Assembly (NCBI RefSeq): GCF_046602855.1
Contig: NZ_JBKINJ010000001.1
Coordinates: forward strand, 744,001 to 808,000
Direction of reading: 5' to 3'
Length of the DNA stretch: 64,000 bases
Source: Gracilimonas sp046602855
GTDB taxonomy: Bacteria; Bacteroidota; Rhodothermia; Balneolales; Balneolaceae
A program made the position numbers and the translations under genes. Shown one piece after another: positions 1-8,862 of the stretch; the first letter of the stretch is position 1, and each line of letters begins with the position of its first letter. The notes below the pieces were generated by a model, which searched no databases, had not been told where the DNA came from, and was given only the letters and a program-made list of their open reading frames with translations.

Positions 1-2044
1 CATCTTGTTCAAAATCGTAGGCTTTTTTGAGATTATCATCAGGGATGAAAAGGCTTCCGACCTTCTGATCTCTCCATTGATACTCCAGTGTTTCTGAGTC
101 CACCGCTTCGGAGCTAAGGTGATCAGCCAGACCCATTTTGATAAAGAAGGCATTGACCAAAGCTTTGAGGTCGAACACAGAATAGGGTCTTGCTTCCTGT
201 GACCATGAATCTACATTCTTCAAACCGGCCAGCCCAAACAGTAGGTGTACTTCTTCTTTGATGCCCTCGTAATATGTTCCATCTTTGTCTGCATTAAAAA
301 CATGGCCAACTTCAAAAAAGCGAACACCCGATGCATTGCGATTGAAGTTATAGGAAGCAGATTTCATAAACCCGTGCAGGAGGGAAGGACGAAGCGTACT
401 GTTATCCTTGTTAAGTGGGTTCAGTGCATCGATCAATTCATCTTTCTCACCGTATTGTGCAGCATCTTTTTCAGCGATCAGGGAGTTGGAATAGATCTCA
501 CGGAGACCCAGCTGTTGGGCTGTTTCTCTTATCTTTTGATTCAGCTTTTCCCAGTTATTGATAGCTTCTGAAGAAACAAAAATACCGTGATCAGGAGATG
601 GGATCTTGTTGTAGTCAAATAATCGTCCAACCTCTTCAATAAGGTCAACTTCACGTTCAAGGTCGGGCCGGAAAGTTGGGATCTCATAGGTTATCGTTTC
701 TTCATCTCTGGAGATCTCGTTTAGCTCAAGTCCACTCAATATTTTAGCAATAGCTGGAGTGTCAAAATCTGTTCCAAGTAAGCGATTGGTATAGCTTTTT
801 CTGAGAGTCAGATGATGAGCTTTAGTTTTGACAGGATGGATATCAATGGTTTCATCAGAGATATTTCCACCGCTCACTTCGGCAATCAGTTCTGCGGCTC
901 GTTCTGCTGCTATGGCCTGTATATTTGGATCTATACCACGTTCAAAGCGATAGGAAGCATCAGTTTGAAGAGACTGCTCTTTGGCAGTTTTACGGATAGA
1001 AACGGGATCGAAATAGGCACTTTCAATGAGAATATCTGTGGTTTCGTCACTTACTTCAGAATCCACACCACCCATTACTCCGGCAATAGCAACCGGACCC
1101 TCACCGTCACAAATGAATAGGGTGCCGGGGGAGCATGTGCGCTTCACGTGATCCAGGGTTTCAAATTCGATCTCTTTGTCAAAATCTTTTACTGTGATCT
1201 CTTTGCCACGAATGGTGGAATAGTCGAATGCGTGGAGTGGCTGACCTAATTCGTACATAACATAGTTGGTCACGTCTACAACATTGTTCACAGGTCGTAC
1301 ACCTATGGCTTTGAGCTTATTTCTGAGCCAGCTGGGTGATTCTTTGATCTCCACGCCTGTCACCATCTTACCAACGTATCGGTGACATTTTTCAGTATTT
1401 TCAATACTGATCTTGATATCGTCGGACGTCTCTACCGTTTTGCCAGAAGTGAACTCGGGCTGTTGCAGGTTCAGATTCAGAGCTGCTGCAAGATCGCGAG
1501 CTACTCCAAGATGGCAGGTCGCATCCGGACGGTTTGGTGTGATGGCGATATCAATAACGGTGTCTTCATACAGGTCAAAGATATCAGAAATTGGTTTTCC
1601 GATCTTCAGTCCTTCATCAAGTACCATGATGCCGGAGTGATCAGTTCCAAGGCCGAGTTCATCTTCAGCACAGATCATTCCTTCAGAAACTTCTCCCCGA
1701 AGTTTAGCTTTTTTAATGGTAAGGTTTGAACCGTCATCCAGTTTGATCGGGAGAGTTGAGCCTACGGTTGCGACCGGTACTTTTTGCCCGGCAGCCACAT
1801 TCTTGGCGCCGCACACGATCTGTGTTTTGGTATCACCCAGGTTTACATCACAGATCTGAAGCCGGTCGGCGTTCGGGTGGGCACGAACCTCTAGCACTTC
1901 ACCTACTATTACACCCTCAAGAGAGCTGCCATAGTCTTCGATCTCTTCAACCTCAAGACCGATCAGCGTTAATTTTTCTGCAGTTTCTTCCGGCGAAAGC
2001 GGAAGATCAATTAATTCTTTAAGCCAGTTATAAGATACTTTCAT
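1..2044 (-). CDS. pheT: phenylalanine-tRNA ligase beta subunit, 3' part cut off by the window
   Basis: The beta chain of the alpha2/beta2 phenylalanyl-tRNA synthetase charges tRNA-Phe in the cytoplasm. Reading the minus strand from the ATG at 2044 gives about 681 uninterrupted codons to the window edge. It begins MKVSYNWLKELIDLPL and carries the tRNA-binding EMAP-like domain (about residues 40-150), the family motif ITPNRPD near residue 165, and the B3/B4 editing and B5 regions. Full-length PheT is about 800 residues, so roughly 120 C-terminal residues, including the anticodon-binding domain, lie outside. The gene starts 17 bases after pheS stops, as in a pheST operon. An AAGGGAGGT-like purine tract lies mostly on the opposite strand, so no strong ribosome site is claimed. 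Confidence 0.96.
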   Translation of the reverse strand, partial: MKVSYNWLKELIDLPLSPEETAEKLTLIGLEVEEIEDYGSSLEGVIVGEVLEVRAHPNADRLQICDVNLGDTKTQIVCGAKNVAAGQKVPVATVGSTLPIKLDDGSNLTIKKAKLRGEVSEGMICAEDELGLGTDHSGIMVLDEGLKIGKPISDIFDLYEDTVIDIAITPNRPDATCHLGVARDLAAALNLNLQQPEFTSGKTVETSDDIKISIENTEKCHRYVGKMVTGVEIKESPSWLRNKLKAIGVRPVNNVVDVTNYVMYELGQPLHAFDYSTIRGKEITVKDFDKEIEFETLDHVKRTCSPGTLFICDGEGPVAIAGVMGGVDSEVSDETTDILIESAYFDPVSIRKTAKEQSLQTDASYRFERGIDPNIQAIAAERAAELIAEVSGGNISDETIDIHPVKTKAHHLTLRKSYTNRLLGTDFDTPAIAKILSGLELNEISRDEETITYEIPTFRPDLEREVDLIEEVGRLFDYNKIPSPDHGIFVSSEAINNWEKLNQKIRETAQQLGLREIYSNSLIAEKDAAQYGEKDELIDALNPLNKDNSTLRPSLLHGFMKSASYNFNRNASGVRFFEVGHVFNADKDGTYYEGIKEEVHLLFGLAGLKNVDSWSQEARPYSVFDLKALVNAFFIKMGLADHLSSEAVDSETLEYQWRDQKVGSLFIPDDNLKKAYDFEQD

Positions 2045-2061
2045 TAAAGTAAGGGAGGTAT

Positions 2062-3069
2062 TTAGTTAAACTGTTCTAAGAAGCGAATGTCATTGTCATA
2101 AAAAGTACGGATATCATCAATTCCGTGACGCAAAATAGCGATACGTTCTACACCCATACCCCAGGCAAAACCGGTATATTTTTCGGGGGCGACCCCGGCG
2201 TGTTTAAAAACATTGGGATCTACCATACCTGAACCAAGGATCTCAAGCCATTTACCGTCTTTTTCAGATCCCCACCAGACATCCATTTCCAGGCTTGGTT
2301 CGGTGAAGGGAAAGAATCCGGGGCGCAGCCGGTACTTGACATCAGAGCCGAACATCAGCTTGGCAAAAGTGATCAAGGTTTCCTTCAGGTCGGCAACACT
2401 TACATTTTCATCTACATATAAAGCTTCAACCTGATGGAACAGAAAGTATGATTTAGGTGAAACTGCCTCATTCCTGTAGACACGACCAGGCATGATAGCA
2501 CGTATCGGTGGTTTGGTGTTTTCCATCAATCGGATCTGAACCGGTGATGTGTGGGTTCTCAGCACAAGATCCTGAATATTCGGATCATCGCTCTTTCGGA
2601 TAAAAAAGGTATCCTGTTCATCCCTTGCAGGGTGGTTTGGAGGAAAATTAAGAGCTGTGAAGTTATGAAAGTCATCTTCTATCTCAGGTCCGTCCGCAAT
2701 GGTAAAACCAAGGCGGTAAAATATCGACTTCATCTCTTCAAGTGTTTGTGTCAAAGGATGCAGTGACCCCAAAGGATAGGAAGGAGGGGTTAAAGTGATA
2801 TCATCTTTGGCACTCAGGTCCTTGCTTTGATCCTGTGCAAGAGAGAGCTTGGCATCCTCGAATTTGGACTCGGCCAGTGTTTTAACCCGGTTCATGGCTT
2901 TGCCGACCTCAGCACGGTTCTCTTTTGGGACCTTACCCATATTTTTGAACATGGATTGAACTCTGCCGTTGCGCGACAAAAATTCCAGGCGGTAAGCCTC
3001 AAGTTGATCTTCGTCTGCAATTTCAAATTGCTGAATGTCTTGTTCTAATACTTTTATGTCATCAAGCAT
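2062..3069 (-). CDS. pheS: phenylalanine-tRNA ligase alpha subunit
   Basis: The catalytic alpha chain of phenylalanyl-tRNA synthetase, 335 residues, close to the 327-350 usual for bacteria. An N-terminal coiled-coil arm (about 1-90) that contacts tRNA is followed by the class II catalytic core. The family signatures HPLTQTLEEM (about 105), RVYRNEAVSPKSYFLFHQ (motif 2, about 197), WLEILGSGMVDPNVF (about 275) and the motif 3 stretch GFAWGMGVERIAILRHG (about 302) are all visible. pheT follows 17 bases downstream. The 166-base gap to rplT holds an intrinsic terminator and a long inverted repeat, so pheST probably has its own promoter or depends on read-through. Confidence 0.98.
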   Translation of the reverse strand: MLDDIKVLEQDIQQFEIADEDQLEAYRLEFLSRNGRVQSMFKNMGKVPKENRAEVGKAMNRVKTLAESKFEDAKLSLAQDQSKDLSAKDDITLTPPSYPLGSLHPLTQTLEEMKSIFYRLGFTIADGPEIEDDFHNFTALNFPPNHPARDEQDTFFIRKSDDPNIQDLVLRTHTSPVQIRLMENTKPPIRAIMPGRVYRNEAVSPKSYFLFHQVEALYVDENVSVADLKETLITFAKLMFGSDVKYRLRPGFFPFTEPSLEMDVWWGSEKDGKWLEILGSGMVDPNVFKHAGVAPEKYTGFAWGMGVERIAILRHGIDDIRTFYDNDIRFLEQFN

Positions 3070-3105
3070 GTGATGCTTTTTGTGTTATAGAGTAAATGGG
3101 ATATA

Positions 3106-3164
3106 AGTTAATAAGGAAATAAGTAAACAGGATTAAAACCTTGTCACTTATTTCCTTATTAACT
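3106..3164. repeat. perfect 19-bp inverted repeat in the pheS leader
   Basis: The arm at 3106-3124 (AGTTAATAAGGAAATAAGT) is the exact reverse complement of 3146-3164, with a 21-base loop. It lies between the terminator after rplT and the pheS start. There is no T-run on either side, so it does not look like an intrinsic terminator. It may be a dispersed palindromic element or a leader structure for pheST. Confidence 0.75.
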
Positions 3165-3175
3165 AACTGCTGAAA

Positions 3176-3217
3176 ATAAAAAAACCGGTAAACCTTATGA
3201 AAAAGATCTACCGGTTT
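3176..3217 (-). terminator. intrinsic terminator after rplT
   Basis: On the minus strand the stem AAACCGGTA (3217-3209) pairs with TACCGGTTT (3190-3182), and the 3' arm runs into seven consecutive T residues (3184-3178). It follows the rplT stop by about 20 bases. It would end the thrS-infC-rpmI-rplT transcript or act as partial read-through control into pheST. Confidence 0.75.
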
Positions 3218-3235
3218 ATATCATATAATATGCAA

Positions 3236-3583
3236 TTAAGCAGTGGCTTCCTTTACAATAGCAGCAAACGTGTCTGCATCGTGTACGGCTAGATCTGCAA
3301 GGACTTTACGGTTGATCTGCATATCCTTTTGCTTCATCGCGTGGATGAGCTTGGAATACGTAGTATCGTTTAGTCGTGCAGCCGCATTGATGCGGGTAAT
3401 CCATAATCGACGGAAATTACGCTTACGGTTCTTCCTATCACGATATTGGTATAGAAGACCTTTTTCTACTGCATTCTTAGCAATAGTGTAAACGTTTTTA
3501 CGCTTGCCCCAGTAACCTTTCGCTTGATTTATAATCTTCTTGCGACGGCGACGGGAAGCCACAAGGTTTAATGAACGTGGCAT
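3236..3583 (-). CDS. rplT: 50S ribosomal protein L20
   Basis: Primary 23S rRNA-binding protein needed early in large-subunit assembly; 115 residues, the standard bacterial size. The very basic N-terminal helix (SRRRRKKIINQAKGYWGKRK) and the family stretch YQYRDRKNRKRNFRRLWITR are clear. It sits 19 bases after rpmI in the conserved infC-rpmI-rplT order. In Escherichia coli and Bacillus, L20 represses this operon by binding its mRNA; a related site here is possible but not shown. A terminator follows it. Confidence 0.99.
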   Translation of the reverse strand: MPRSLNLVASRRRRKKIINQAKGYWGKRKNVYTIAKNAVEKGLLYQYRDRKNRKRNFRRLWITRINAAARLNDTTYSKLIHAMKQKDMQINRKVLADLAVHDADTFAAIVKEATA

Positions 3584-3602
3584 TTTGTCGTTAGTTTAAT
3601 GA

Positions 3603-3803
3603 TTAAAATTTATAAGGGAGCTGCTTTTTGATAGACTTTTCATCGGCTTTATCAACCAATGTGTCTTTACCAAGCTGTCTCTTAGTTTTACTACTTTTCT
3701 TAGTCAAAATGTGACGCTTAAAAGCTTTCTTACGTTTAATTTTACCGGTACCGGTAACTTTAAACCGCTTTTTAGCTCCACTGTTACTTTTCATTTTTGG
3801 CAT
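3603..3803 (-). CDS. rpmI: 50S ribosomal protein L35
   Basis: Small basic ribosomal protein, 66 residues, beginning MPKMKSNSGAKKRFKVTGTG, the typical L35 N-terminus, followed by the lysine-rich KRKKAFKRHILTKK segment. It lies 75 bases after infC and 19 bases before rplT. The 75-base infC-rpmI spacer contains a short inverted repeat (3846-3850 with 3861-3865), which is where L20-dependent leader control acts in other bacteria; whether it does so here is unknown. Confidence 0.98.
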   Translation of the reverse strand: MPKMKSNSGAKKRFKVTGTGKIKRKKAFKRHILTKKSSKTKRQLGKDTLVDKADEKSIKKQLPYKF

Positions 3804-3878
3804 GGAAATCCACCAACTTTTGTGAAAATTTAAAGACTTATAAAATAGGGAGATTTATAGCCCTACGCAATGAAGGAA

Positions 3879-4421
3879 TTAACTTTTCGAAGGAGTAAGC
3901 ATCATGATCATTCTGCGGCCTTCCATATTGGGCTTTGATTCGATCTTGCCAACGTCAGAAAGGTCTTTAGCGAGCTGTAAAAGTAATAATTCGCCTTTCT
4001 CAGTATATAGCATATCGCGGCCTCGGAACTGTACGGTAGCTTTCACTTTATCACCGCCTTCCAGGAATTCGCGTGCGTGACGTGTTTTAAATTCAAGATC
4101 ATGATCATCCGTATTAGGACGGAAGCGAAGCTCTTTAACAGAAACAGTATGTTGCTTCTTTTTGGCTTCTTTCTCTTTTTTCTTTTTCTCATACATGTAT
4201 TTCCCAAAGTCGATCACCTTACAAACAGGCGGTTTGGCTTTAGGAGCAACTTCTACCAGATCCAGATTATATGATTCGGCTATTTTTATGGCACGATCTA
4301 CTGTCGTGATCTCATGCTCTTCGTCGGGTTTTATGACCCTGACCTGGGAAGCATTAATTTCGTCGTTAATTCGGGGACGATCATCATTTTGTGGTCGTCT
4401 CTGAAAATTTCTTCTTGCGAT
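3879..4421 (-). CDS. infC: translation initiation factor IF-3 with a non-AUG (ATC) start
   Basis: IF-3 binds the 30S subunit, discriminates against non-canonical start codons and prevents premature subunit joining. The conserved N-domain (RINDEINASQVRVI) and C-domain (KELRFRP, then GDKVKATVQFRGR) are present; the product is 180 residues, the usual length. No ATG, GTG or TTG lies upstream of the conserved N-domain in frame, and the first GTG (4217) would delete it. The start chosen is ATC at 4421-4419, giving an N-terminus MARRNFQRRPQ, five bases after the purine tract GAGG (4430-4427). infC of E. coli also uses a rare start (AUU) for autoregulation. It begins 18 bases after the thrS stop and in the same frame. 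Confidence 0.95.
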   Translation of the reverse strand: MARRNFQRRPQNDDRPRINDEINASQVRVIKPDEEHEITTVDRAIKIAESYNLDLVEVAPKAKPPVCKVIDFGKYMYEKKKKEKEAKKKQHTVSVKELRFRPNTDDHDLEFKTRHAREFLEGGDKVKATVQFRGRDMLYTEKGELLLLQLAKDLSDVGKIESKPNMEGRRMIMMLTPSKS

Positions 4422-4430
4422 AGTAACCTC
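4422..4430 (-). promoter_or_regulatory. ribosome binding site deciding the ATC start of infC
   Basis: On the minus strand GAGG (4430-4427) is followed by a five-base spacer TTACT and the ATC codon. This is a good Shine-Dalgarno match in a genome where such sites are often weak, and it supports the unusual start. Confidence 0.7.
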
Positions 4431-4439
4431 GTTGTTTTG

Positions 4440-6383
4440 TTAGTCTTTAGGTAAAGCTTTTGTGTCAATTTCTTCTTTGATATCTGAAAGAAACTCAGAA
4501 AAATTGAAAGTTCCAATATCCCCGTGCTTATGACGGCGTACAGACACTGAATTCTCCTCAACTTCTTTCGCACCAACTATTAACATAAATGGTGTCTTAC
4601 TCGTTTCAGCATCACGGATCTTTCCACCGATCTGCTCACTGCGCTCATCTACAGAGACTCTTACACCAATATTTAGCAGGGCCGTTTCAAGTTCTTTGGC
4701 GTACGGGATCTGATCGTCTGAGATCGGGAGGATCTTTACTTGTTCAGGCGACAGCCACAGGGGGAAATCACCTGCAAAGTGTTCTATCAGGATACTTGTG
4801 AACCGCTCCATTGAACCGAATGGTGCTCTGTGAATAATGACCGGACGGTGTTTTTCATTGTCGGAACCGACATAGGTCAGGTCAAATCGCTCAGGCATAA
4901 CATAATCTACCTGAACCGTACCGAGCTGCCATTTACGTCCAATAGCATCCCGGATGATAAAATCGATCTTAGGTCCATAGAAACTGGCTTCTCCGGGAGC
5001 AATAGTATAGTCGAGCCCCATTTCATCTGCAGCTTCTCGTATCTCAGTTTGGGCACGATCCCAGTATTCAGTGTTTCCGCCATATTTTTTATCGTTTTCA
5101 TCCCGATAAGAGAGGCGGATATCAACCGGCATACCAAAAGTACTGAAGACCATCTGAGTCAATTCAATGGTATTCTTAATTTCTTGCTTGAGCTGGTCGT
5201 GTGTGCAATAAATGTGAGCATCATCCTGAGTGAAACCGCGAACGCGCGAAAGTCCACTCAATTCCCCTGATTGCTCATACCGATAAACGGATCCGAATTC
5301 AGCCAGTCTGAGTGGCAGGTCACGGTAACTTCTCATTTCATTGGAATAGATCCTGTGATGATGAGGACAGTTCATCGGCTTCAGCATATATTCATCATCA
5401 TCCACCTCCATTGGGTTGAACTGTGAATCCTTATAATAAGGATAGTGACCGGAGGTCTTGTACAATTCTATGTTGGCTATATGGGGAGTGATAACCTCTT
5501 TGTAACCGCGTTTCTTCTGTTCGTCGCGTAGAAAGGCCTCAAGGGTTCTGCGTAGTGTGGTTCCGTTGGGCAACCACATTGGCAATCCGCTACCCACCAT
5601 ATTGTCGATCATATAGATGCCAAGCTCTTTACCAAGCTTGCGGTGATCCCGTTTCTTTGCTTCCTCAATTCTGTTCAGGTGTTCTTCCAGCATTTTCTGT
5701 TTGGGAAAGCTTATCCCGTAGATTCGGGTCAGCTGCTTGCTGTCAGAGTCTCCACGCCAGTAGGCGCCGGCAAGGCTTGTCAGCTTAACAGCTTTAACAT
5801 CTCCGGTAGATGGAATGTGCGGTCCGCGACAGAGATCTGTGAAATTACCCTGTTCGTAAAATGTGATGGTTCCATCTTCGAGATCCTCGATCAGATCAAC
5901 TTTATATTCATTACCTCTTTCTTTATAGAAGGAGAGGGCTTCATCTTTGCTGACATTCCTGCGCTCGAATTCTGATTTCTTTCGAGCCATTTCAATGAAC
6001 TTCTTCTCGATCTTCGGAAGATCTTCCTGGCTGATCTGGTTATCACCAAAATCAATATCGTAATAGAATCCGTTTTCGATAGGAGGGCCGATACCGAACT
6101 TTGCCTCAGGGTATAATTCCTGAACCGCTTCAGCAAGCAGGTGAGCAGATGAATGCCAAAAAGTGTATTTACCGTCTTCGCTGTCCCAGGTATTAATGGT
6201 GATGTCAGCGTCTTCGGTGATAGGCCGGTCAAGGTCTATGATATCTCCATTCACAGTAACACTGAGTGCGGCACGAGCCAGGCCCGCTGCGATTGATTGT
6301 GCTACTTCCAGTCCTGTGACACCTGATGAATATTCTCGTTCGCTTCCGTCCGGTAAAGTTAAAGTAATTGTTTTGTCAGCCAT
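4440..6383 (-). CDS. thrS: threonine-tRNA ligase
   Basis: Class II synthetase that charges tRNA-Thr; 647 residues, typical length. Order of domains: TGS (about 1-62), editing domain with the HSSAH motif (about 76) and CRGPH (about 185), the class II catalytic core with the zinc-ligand region MLKPMNCPHH (about 335) and motif 2 EFGSVYRYEQSG, motif 3 around HRAPFGSMERF, and a C-terminal anticodon-binding domain from about 545. It is the first gene of thrS-infC-rpmI-rplT. The upstream 169 bases are shared with a divergent histidine kinase gene. Confidence 0.98.
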   Translation of the reverse strand: MADKTITLTLPDGSEREYSSGVTGLEVAQSIAAGLARAALSVTVNGDIIDLDRPITEDADITINTWDSEDGKYTFWHSSAHLLAEAVQELYPEAKFGIGPPIENGFYYDIDFGDNQISQEDLPKIEKKFIEMARKKSEFERRNVSKDEALSFYKERGNEYKVDLIEDLEDGTITFYEQGNFTDLCRGPHIPSTGDVKAVKLTSLAGAYWRGDSDSKQLTRIYGISFPKQKMLEEHLNRIEEAKKRDHRKLGKELGIYMIDNMVGSGLPMWLPNGTTLRRTLEAFLRDEQKKRGYKEVITPHIANIELYKTSGHYPYYKDSQFNPMEVDDDEYMLKPMNCPHHHRIYSNEMRSYRDLPLRLAEFGSVYRYEQSGELSGLSRVRGFTQDDAHIYCTHDQLKQEIKNTIELTQMVFSTFGMPVDIRLSYRDENDKKYGGNTEYWDRAQTEIREAADEMGLDYTIAPGEASFYGPKIDFIIRDAIGRKWQLGTVQVDYVMPERFDLTYVGSDNEKHRPVIIHRAPFGSMERFTSILIEHFAGDFPLWLSPEQVKILPISDDQIPYAKELETALLNIGVRVSVDERSEQIGGKIRDAETSKTPFMLIVGAKEVEENSVSVRRHKHGDIGTFNFSEFLSDIKEEIDTKALPKD

Positions 6384-6552
6384 TCAATATTTAATTCTCA
6401 AAAATTCTTAATACCTGCAAGATAAAAAAAATGGAATGCCCACACAGCCTTATTCCTGAGATATTTTTTTAATAAATTGTAATTGGACATGTCAGCCTAT
6501 AAATGAGATATTCGAGCGGCATAAAATTAAGATATTGTAGTACAGAAACTTC

Positions 6553-8700
6553 ATGAATTTTAACTCCGAAGTAAGTTTTTTTGACGCTCAGCCTATGTTC
6601 GTTTGCGAGCAGGTTACGTTAAAGATTTTCGATGTAAATAAAGCCGCTACTGACCTTTTAGGCTTTTCCAGTGAATACCTGGTCGGTAAAAGGATCCTGA
6701 AACTTGGTTCAAAGGTAGATCCCTCTTCATTGAACTTGAGTAGCAAAGCTCAAAAAATGTTGAACTCAACCGGTATCTGGGAATTTAAATGCGAAGACGG
6801 AAGCAGTAAATACTTTCAGCTTTCTGCCCATATGATCAAATATAAAGGGGATCCGTCGAAACTGGTTATTGCCCATAATATCACGGACCTTGTTACAAAA
6901 AGGTTTGTGAGAGATGAATTGCTTTCAAGTCAGATCAGCTTTAATAATTTTCCGCTGGCTGAGATCGAATGGGATGCCCAAATGAATGTAAGTCGATGGT
7001 CAAAGAAGGCTGAGGACTTGTTTGGATATACGTCGGAGGAAGTGGTTTCTGAGAAAGGGATGATCAAAGAGTTCATTCATGATGATGATCTTGATTATGT
7101 GATGCATCATGTTGAGAAAACCTTGGAGCAGGGAGGAAGAGAACTTACCCTTATTAACCGAAATGTGACCAAAACCGGAGAGGTCATATATTGTGAGTGG
7201 TATAATTCCCTGATGTATGACAGTGATAACAATATGATTTCTATGTATTCACTGACTCATGACGTTACCGAGAGGGAAGAGGCACTTTTGGAAACCAAGA
7301 GAAGCATGATGAGTTATCAGGACCTTTTTAACTCAATAAGTGATGCTATTTATCTCATCAATAAAAAAGGTCATATCATTGAGGTAAATGAAGGCCTGGA
7401 ATATACTTTTGGTTATAATCGGAACGAAGTGGTAGGGAAACATATCCGGATGCTTATTGCTCCGGGAAAATTTGATGAAAATAGAATAGGCAAGATCTTT
7501 GAAAAAGCTGAAAAAGGATTAGCCGTTAAATACGAGGGCTGGGGCCGAAAGAATAATGGCGAGGTCTTTCCTACTGAGTTTTTGGTGAACACCGGTAATT
7601 ATTTTGGAGAAGACGTGTTTATCATAATTGAAAGGGATATAAGTGAACGCAGAGCATCCGAAGAAGCTCTTAAAAAGCGTGAAGGCCTTTTAAGTAAATT
7701 ATTCAATTCCAGTCCGGTTGGCATTGCTCTGTTGAATGAGCATCATGAAGTGGAAATGGTAAACGATGGCTTTGAGCAACTGTTCGGTTACAGGGAAAAT
7801 GAGTTAAAAGGCCTTGACCTGGATAAGCTTATTGTGCCGGAATGTGAGCAAAGGGCAGCCGAACAACTAAGTGAAAGTGAAAAAATAAAACAGGTCACCC
7901 AAAAGCGAATTCGTAAAGATGGTTCTGTCATTGATGTGATCATTTATGCAGTACCTGTGGTAGTAGAGAAGAGTGTAGTTGGAATTTATGGACTGTACGT
8001 TGATATCACCGATCGGATAAAGGCAGAAAATAAGATCCAGGAATCACTGCAGGAAAAAGAAATGTTGCTGGCTGAGATCCATCATCGGGTAAAAAATAAC
8101 CTGGCCGTCATCACGGGGCTGCTTGAATTGCAAACCTATTCGACTGAAAGTGAATCTGCCAAAGAGGTCTTGCGGGAGAGTCAGATGCGGGTGAATTCCA
8201 TTGCCATGGTTCACGAAAAGTTGTACAACAGTGAGGACTTTTCAGAGGTTAATATTGCTCAATATTTTGAAGAGCTAAGTGAGGTCATTTATAACACACT
8301 CAAAACAAATGACAAAAAAGTAGATATTATTTTGGATTTGGAGGATACCAAACTCCCGATCATTCAGGCCATTCCCTGCGGTTTGTTGTTGAATGAGATC
8401 CTAACCAACAGTATGAAGCATGCCTTCAAGGGATTGAGTGCCGGTAAATTCAGGCTTAAGCTCAGAAAAGAAAACAACAGTATCTACGTTGAAATGTGTG
8501 ATAATGGGTTGGGAATGCCGGATACATCGGATGTTGATATCAACAGTTCTATGGGCATGACGCTGATCAAAGCCCTGGCAAAACAGCTCGATGCTTCCTT
8601 AGATATTGACTCAAAAAATGGAACTTGTTTTCGGTTCAGTTTTGAGAAAAAAGAAGGCGAAAAATTTGATGGTGATGAAGGGCTGAATAAAGGTATCTAG
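6553..8700 (+). CDS. multi-PAS sensor histidine kinase of the HisKA_2 class
   Basis: Cytoplasmic-looking sensor kinase, 715 residues, with no clear membrane segment or signal peptide. Four PAS-like domains are seen at about 10-112, 128-242, 255-368 and 380-492; the later ones end in the typical DITDR/DISERR junctions. The kinase core has the HisKA_2 dimerisation motif AEIHHRVKNNLAVITGLLEL with the likely phosphate-accepting His511, the N box NEILTNSMKHA near 615, the G box DNGLGMP near 650 and a second glycine region GMTLIKALAKQL. No response regulator lies beside it, so it is an orphan kinase. HisKA_2 kinases often feed stress or light signalling, but the signal here cannot be read from sequence. 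Confidence 0.9.
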   Translation: MNFNSEVSFFDAQPMFVCEQVTLKIFDVNKAATDLLGFSSEYLVGKRILKLGSKVDPSSLNLSSKAQKMLNSTGIWEFKCEDGSSKYFQLSAHMIKYKGDPSKLVIAHNITDLVTKRFVRDELLSSQISFNNFPLAEIEWDAQMNVSRWSKKAEDLFGYTSEEVVSEKGMIKEFIHDDDLDYVMHHVEKTLEQGGRELTLINRNVTKTGEVIYCEWYNSLMYDSDNNMISMYSLTHDVTEREEALLETKRSMMSYQDLFNSISDAIYLINKKGHIIEVNEGLEYTFGYNRNEVVGKHIRMLIAPGKFDENRIGKIFEKAEKGLAVKYEGWGRKNNGEVFPTEFLVNTGNYFGEDVFIIIERDISERRASEEALKKREGLLSKLFNSSPVGIALLNEHHEVEMVNDGFEQLFGYRENELKGLDLDKLIVPECEQRAAEQLSESEKIKQVTQKRIRKDGSVIDVIIYAVPVVVEKSVVGIYGLYVDITDRIKAENKIQESLQEKEMLLAEIHHRVKNNLAVITGLLELQTYSTESESAKEVLRESQMRVNSIAMVHEKLYNSEDFSEVNIAQYFEELSEVIYNTLKTNDKKVDIILDLEDTKLPIIQAIPCGLLLNEILTNSMKHAFKGLSAGKFRLKLRKENNSIYVEMCDNGLGMPDTSDVDINSSMGMTLIKALAKQLDASLDIDSKNGTCFRFSFEKKEGEKFDGDEGLNKGI

Positions 8701-8854
8701 CAAGAAGAGAGGTTTATAGAATGTGTGCGTCACAAGCGACAACCCTAAACTAGCAAAGATGATAAGCAGTAACGAAAATATAGAGGTATGGGGAAGGTAT
8801 TCATTCTTCATTGAGGCATTAATTTGGGTCACTCATAACTACTAGTATTACGTT

Positions 8855-8862
8855 TAAATTTG
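8855..8862 (+). promoter_or_regulatory. candidate -7 promoter element
   Basis: TAAATTTG matches the Bacteroidota -7 consensus TAnnTTTG exactly and precedes the small structured segment at 8863-8937. A TTTG at 8823-8826 is too far upstream (28 bases) to be a normal -33 element, so the call is weak. Confidence 0.35.

Noticed and set aside
3106..3164. The 19-bp inverted repeat as a terminator
   Set aside because: No T-run follows either arm, and a proper terminator lies 20 bases away.
4215..4217. GTG as the start of infC
   Set aside because: It would delete the conserved IF-3 N-terminal domain, which is encoded intact upstream in the same frame.
8611..8832. Minus-strand open frame overlapping the kinase end
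   Set aside because: Overlaps conserved kinase codons, has no recognisable domain and no ribosome site; treated as a shadow.
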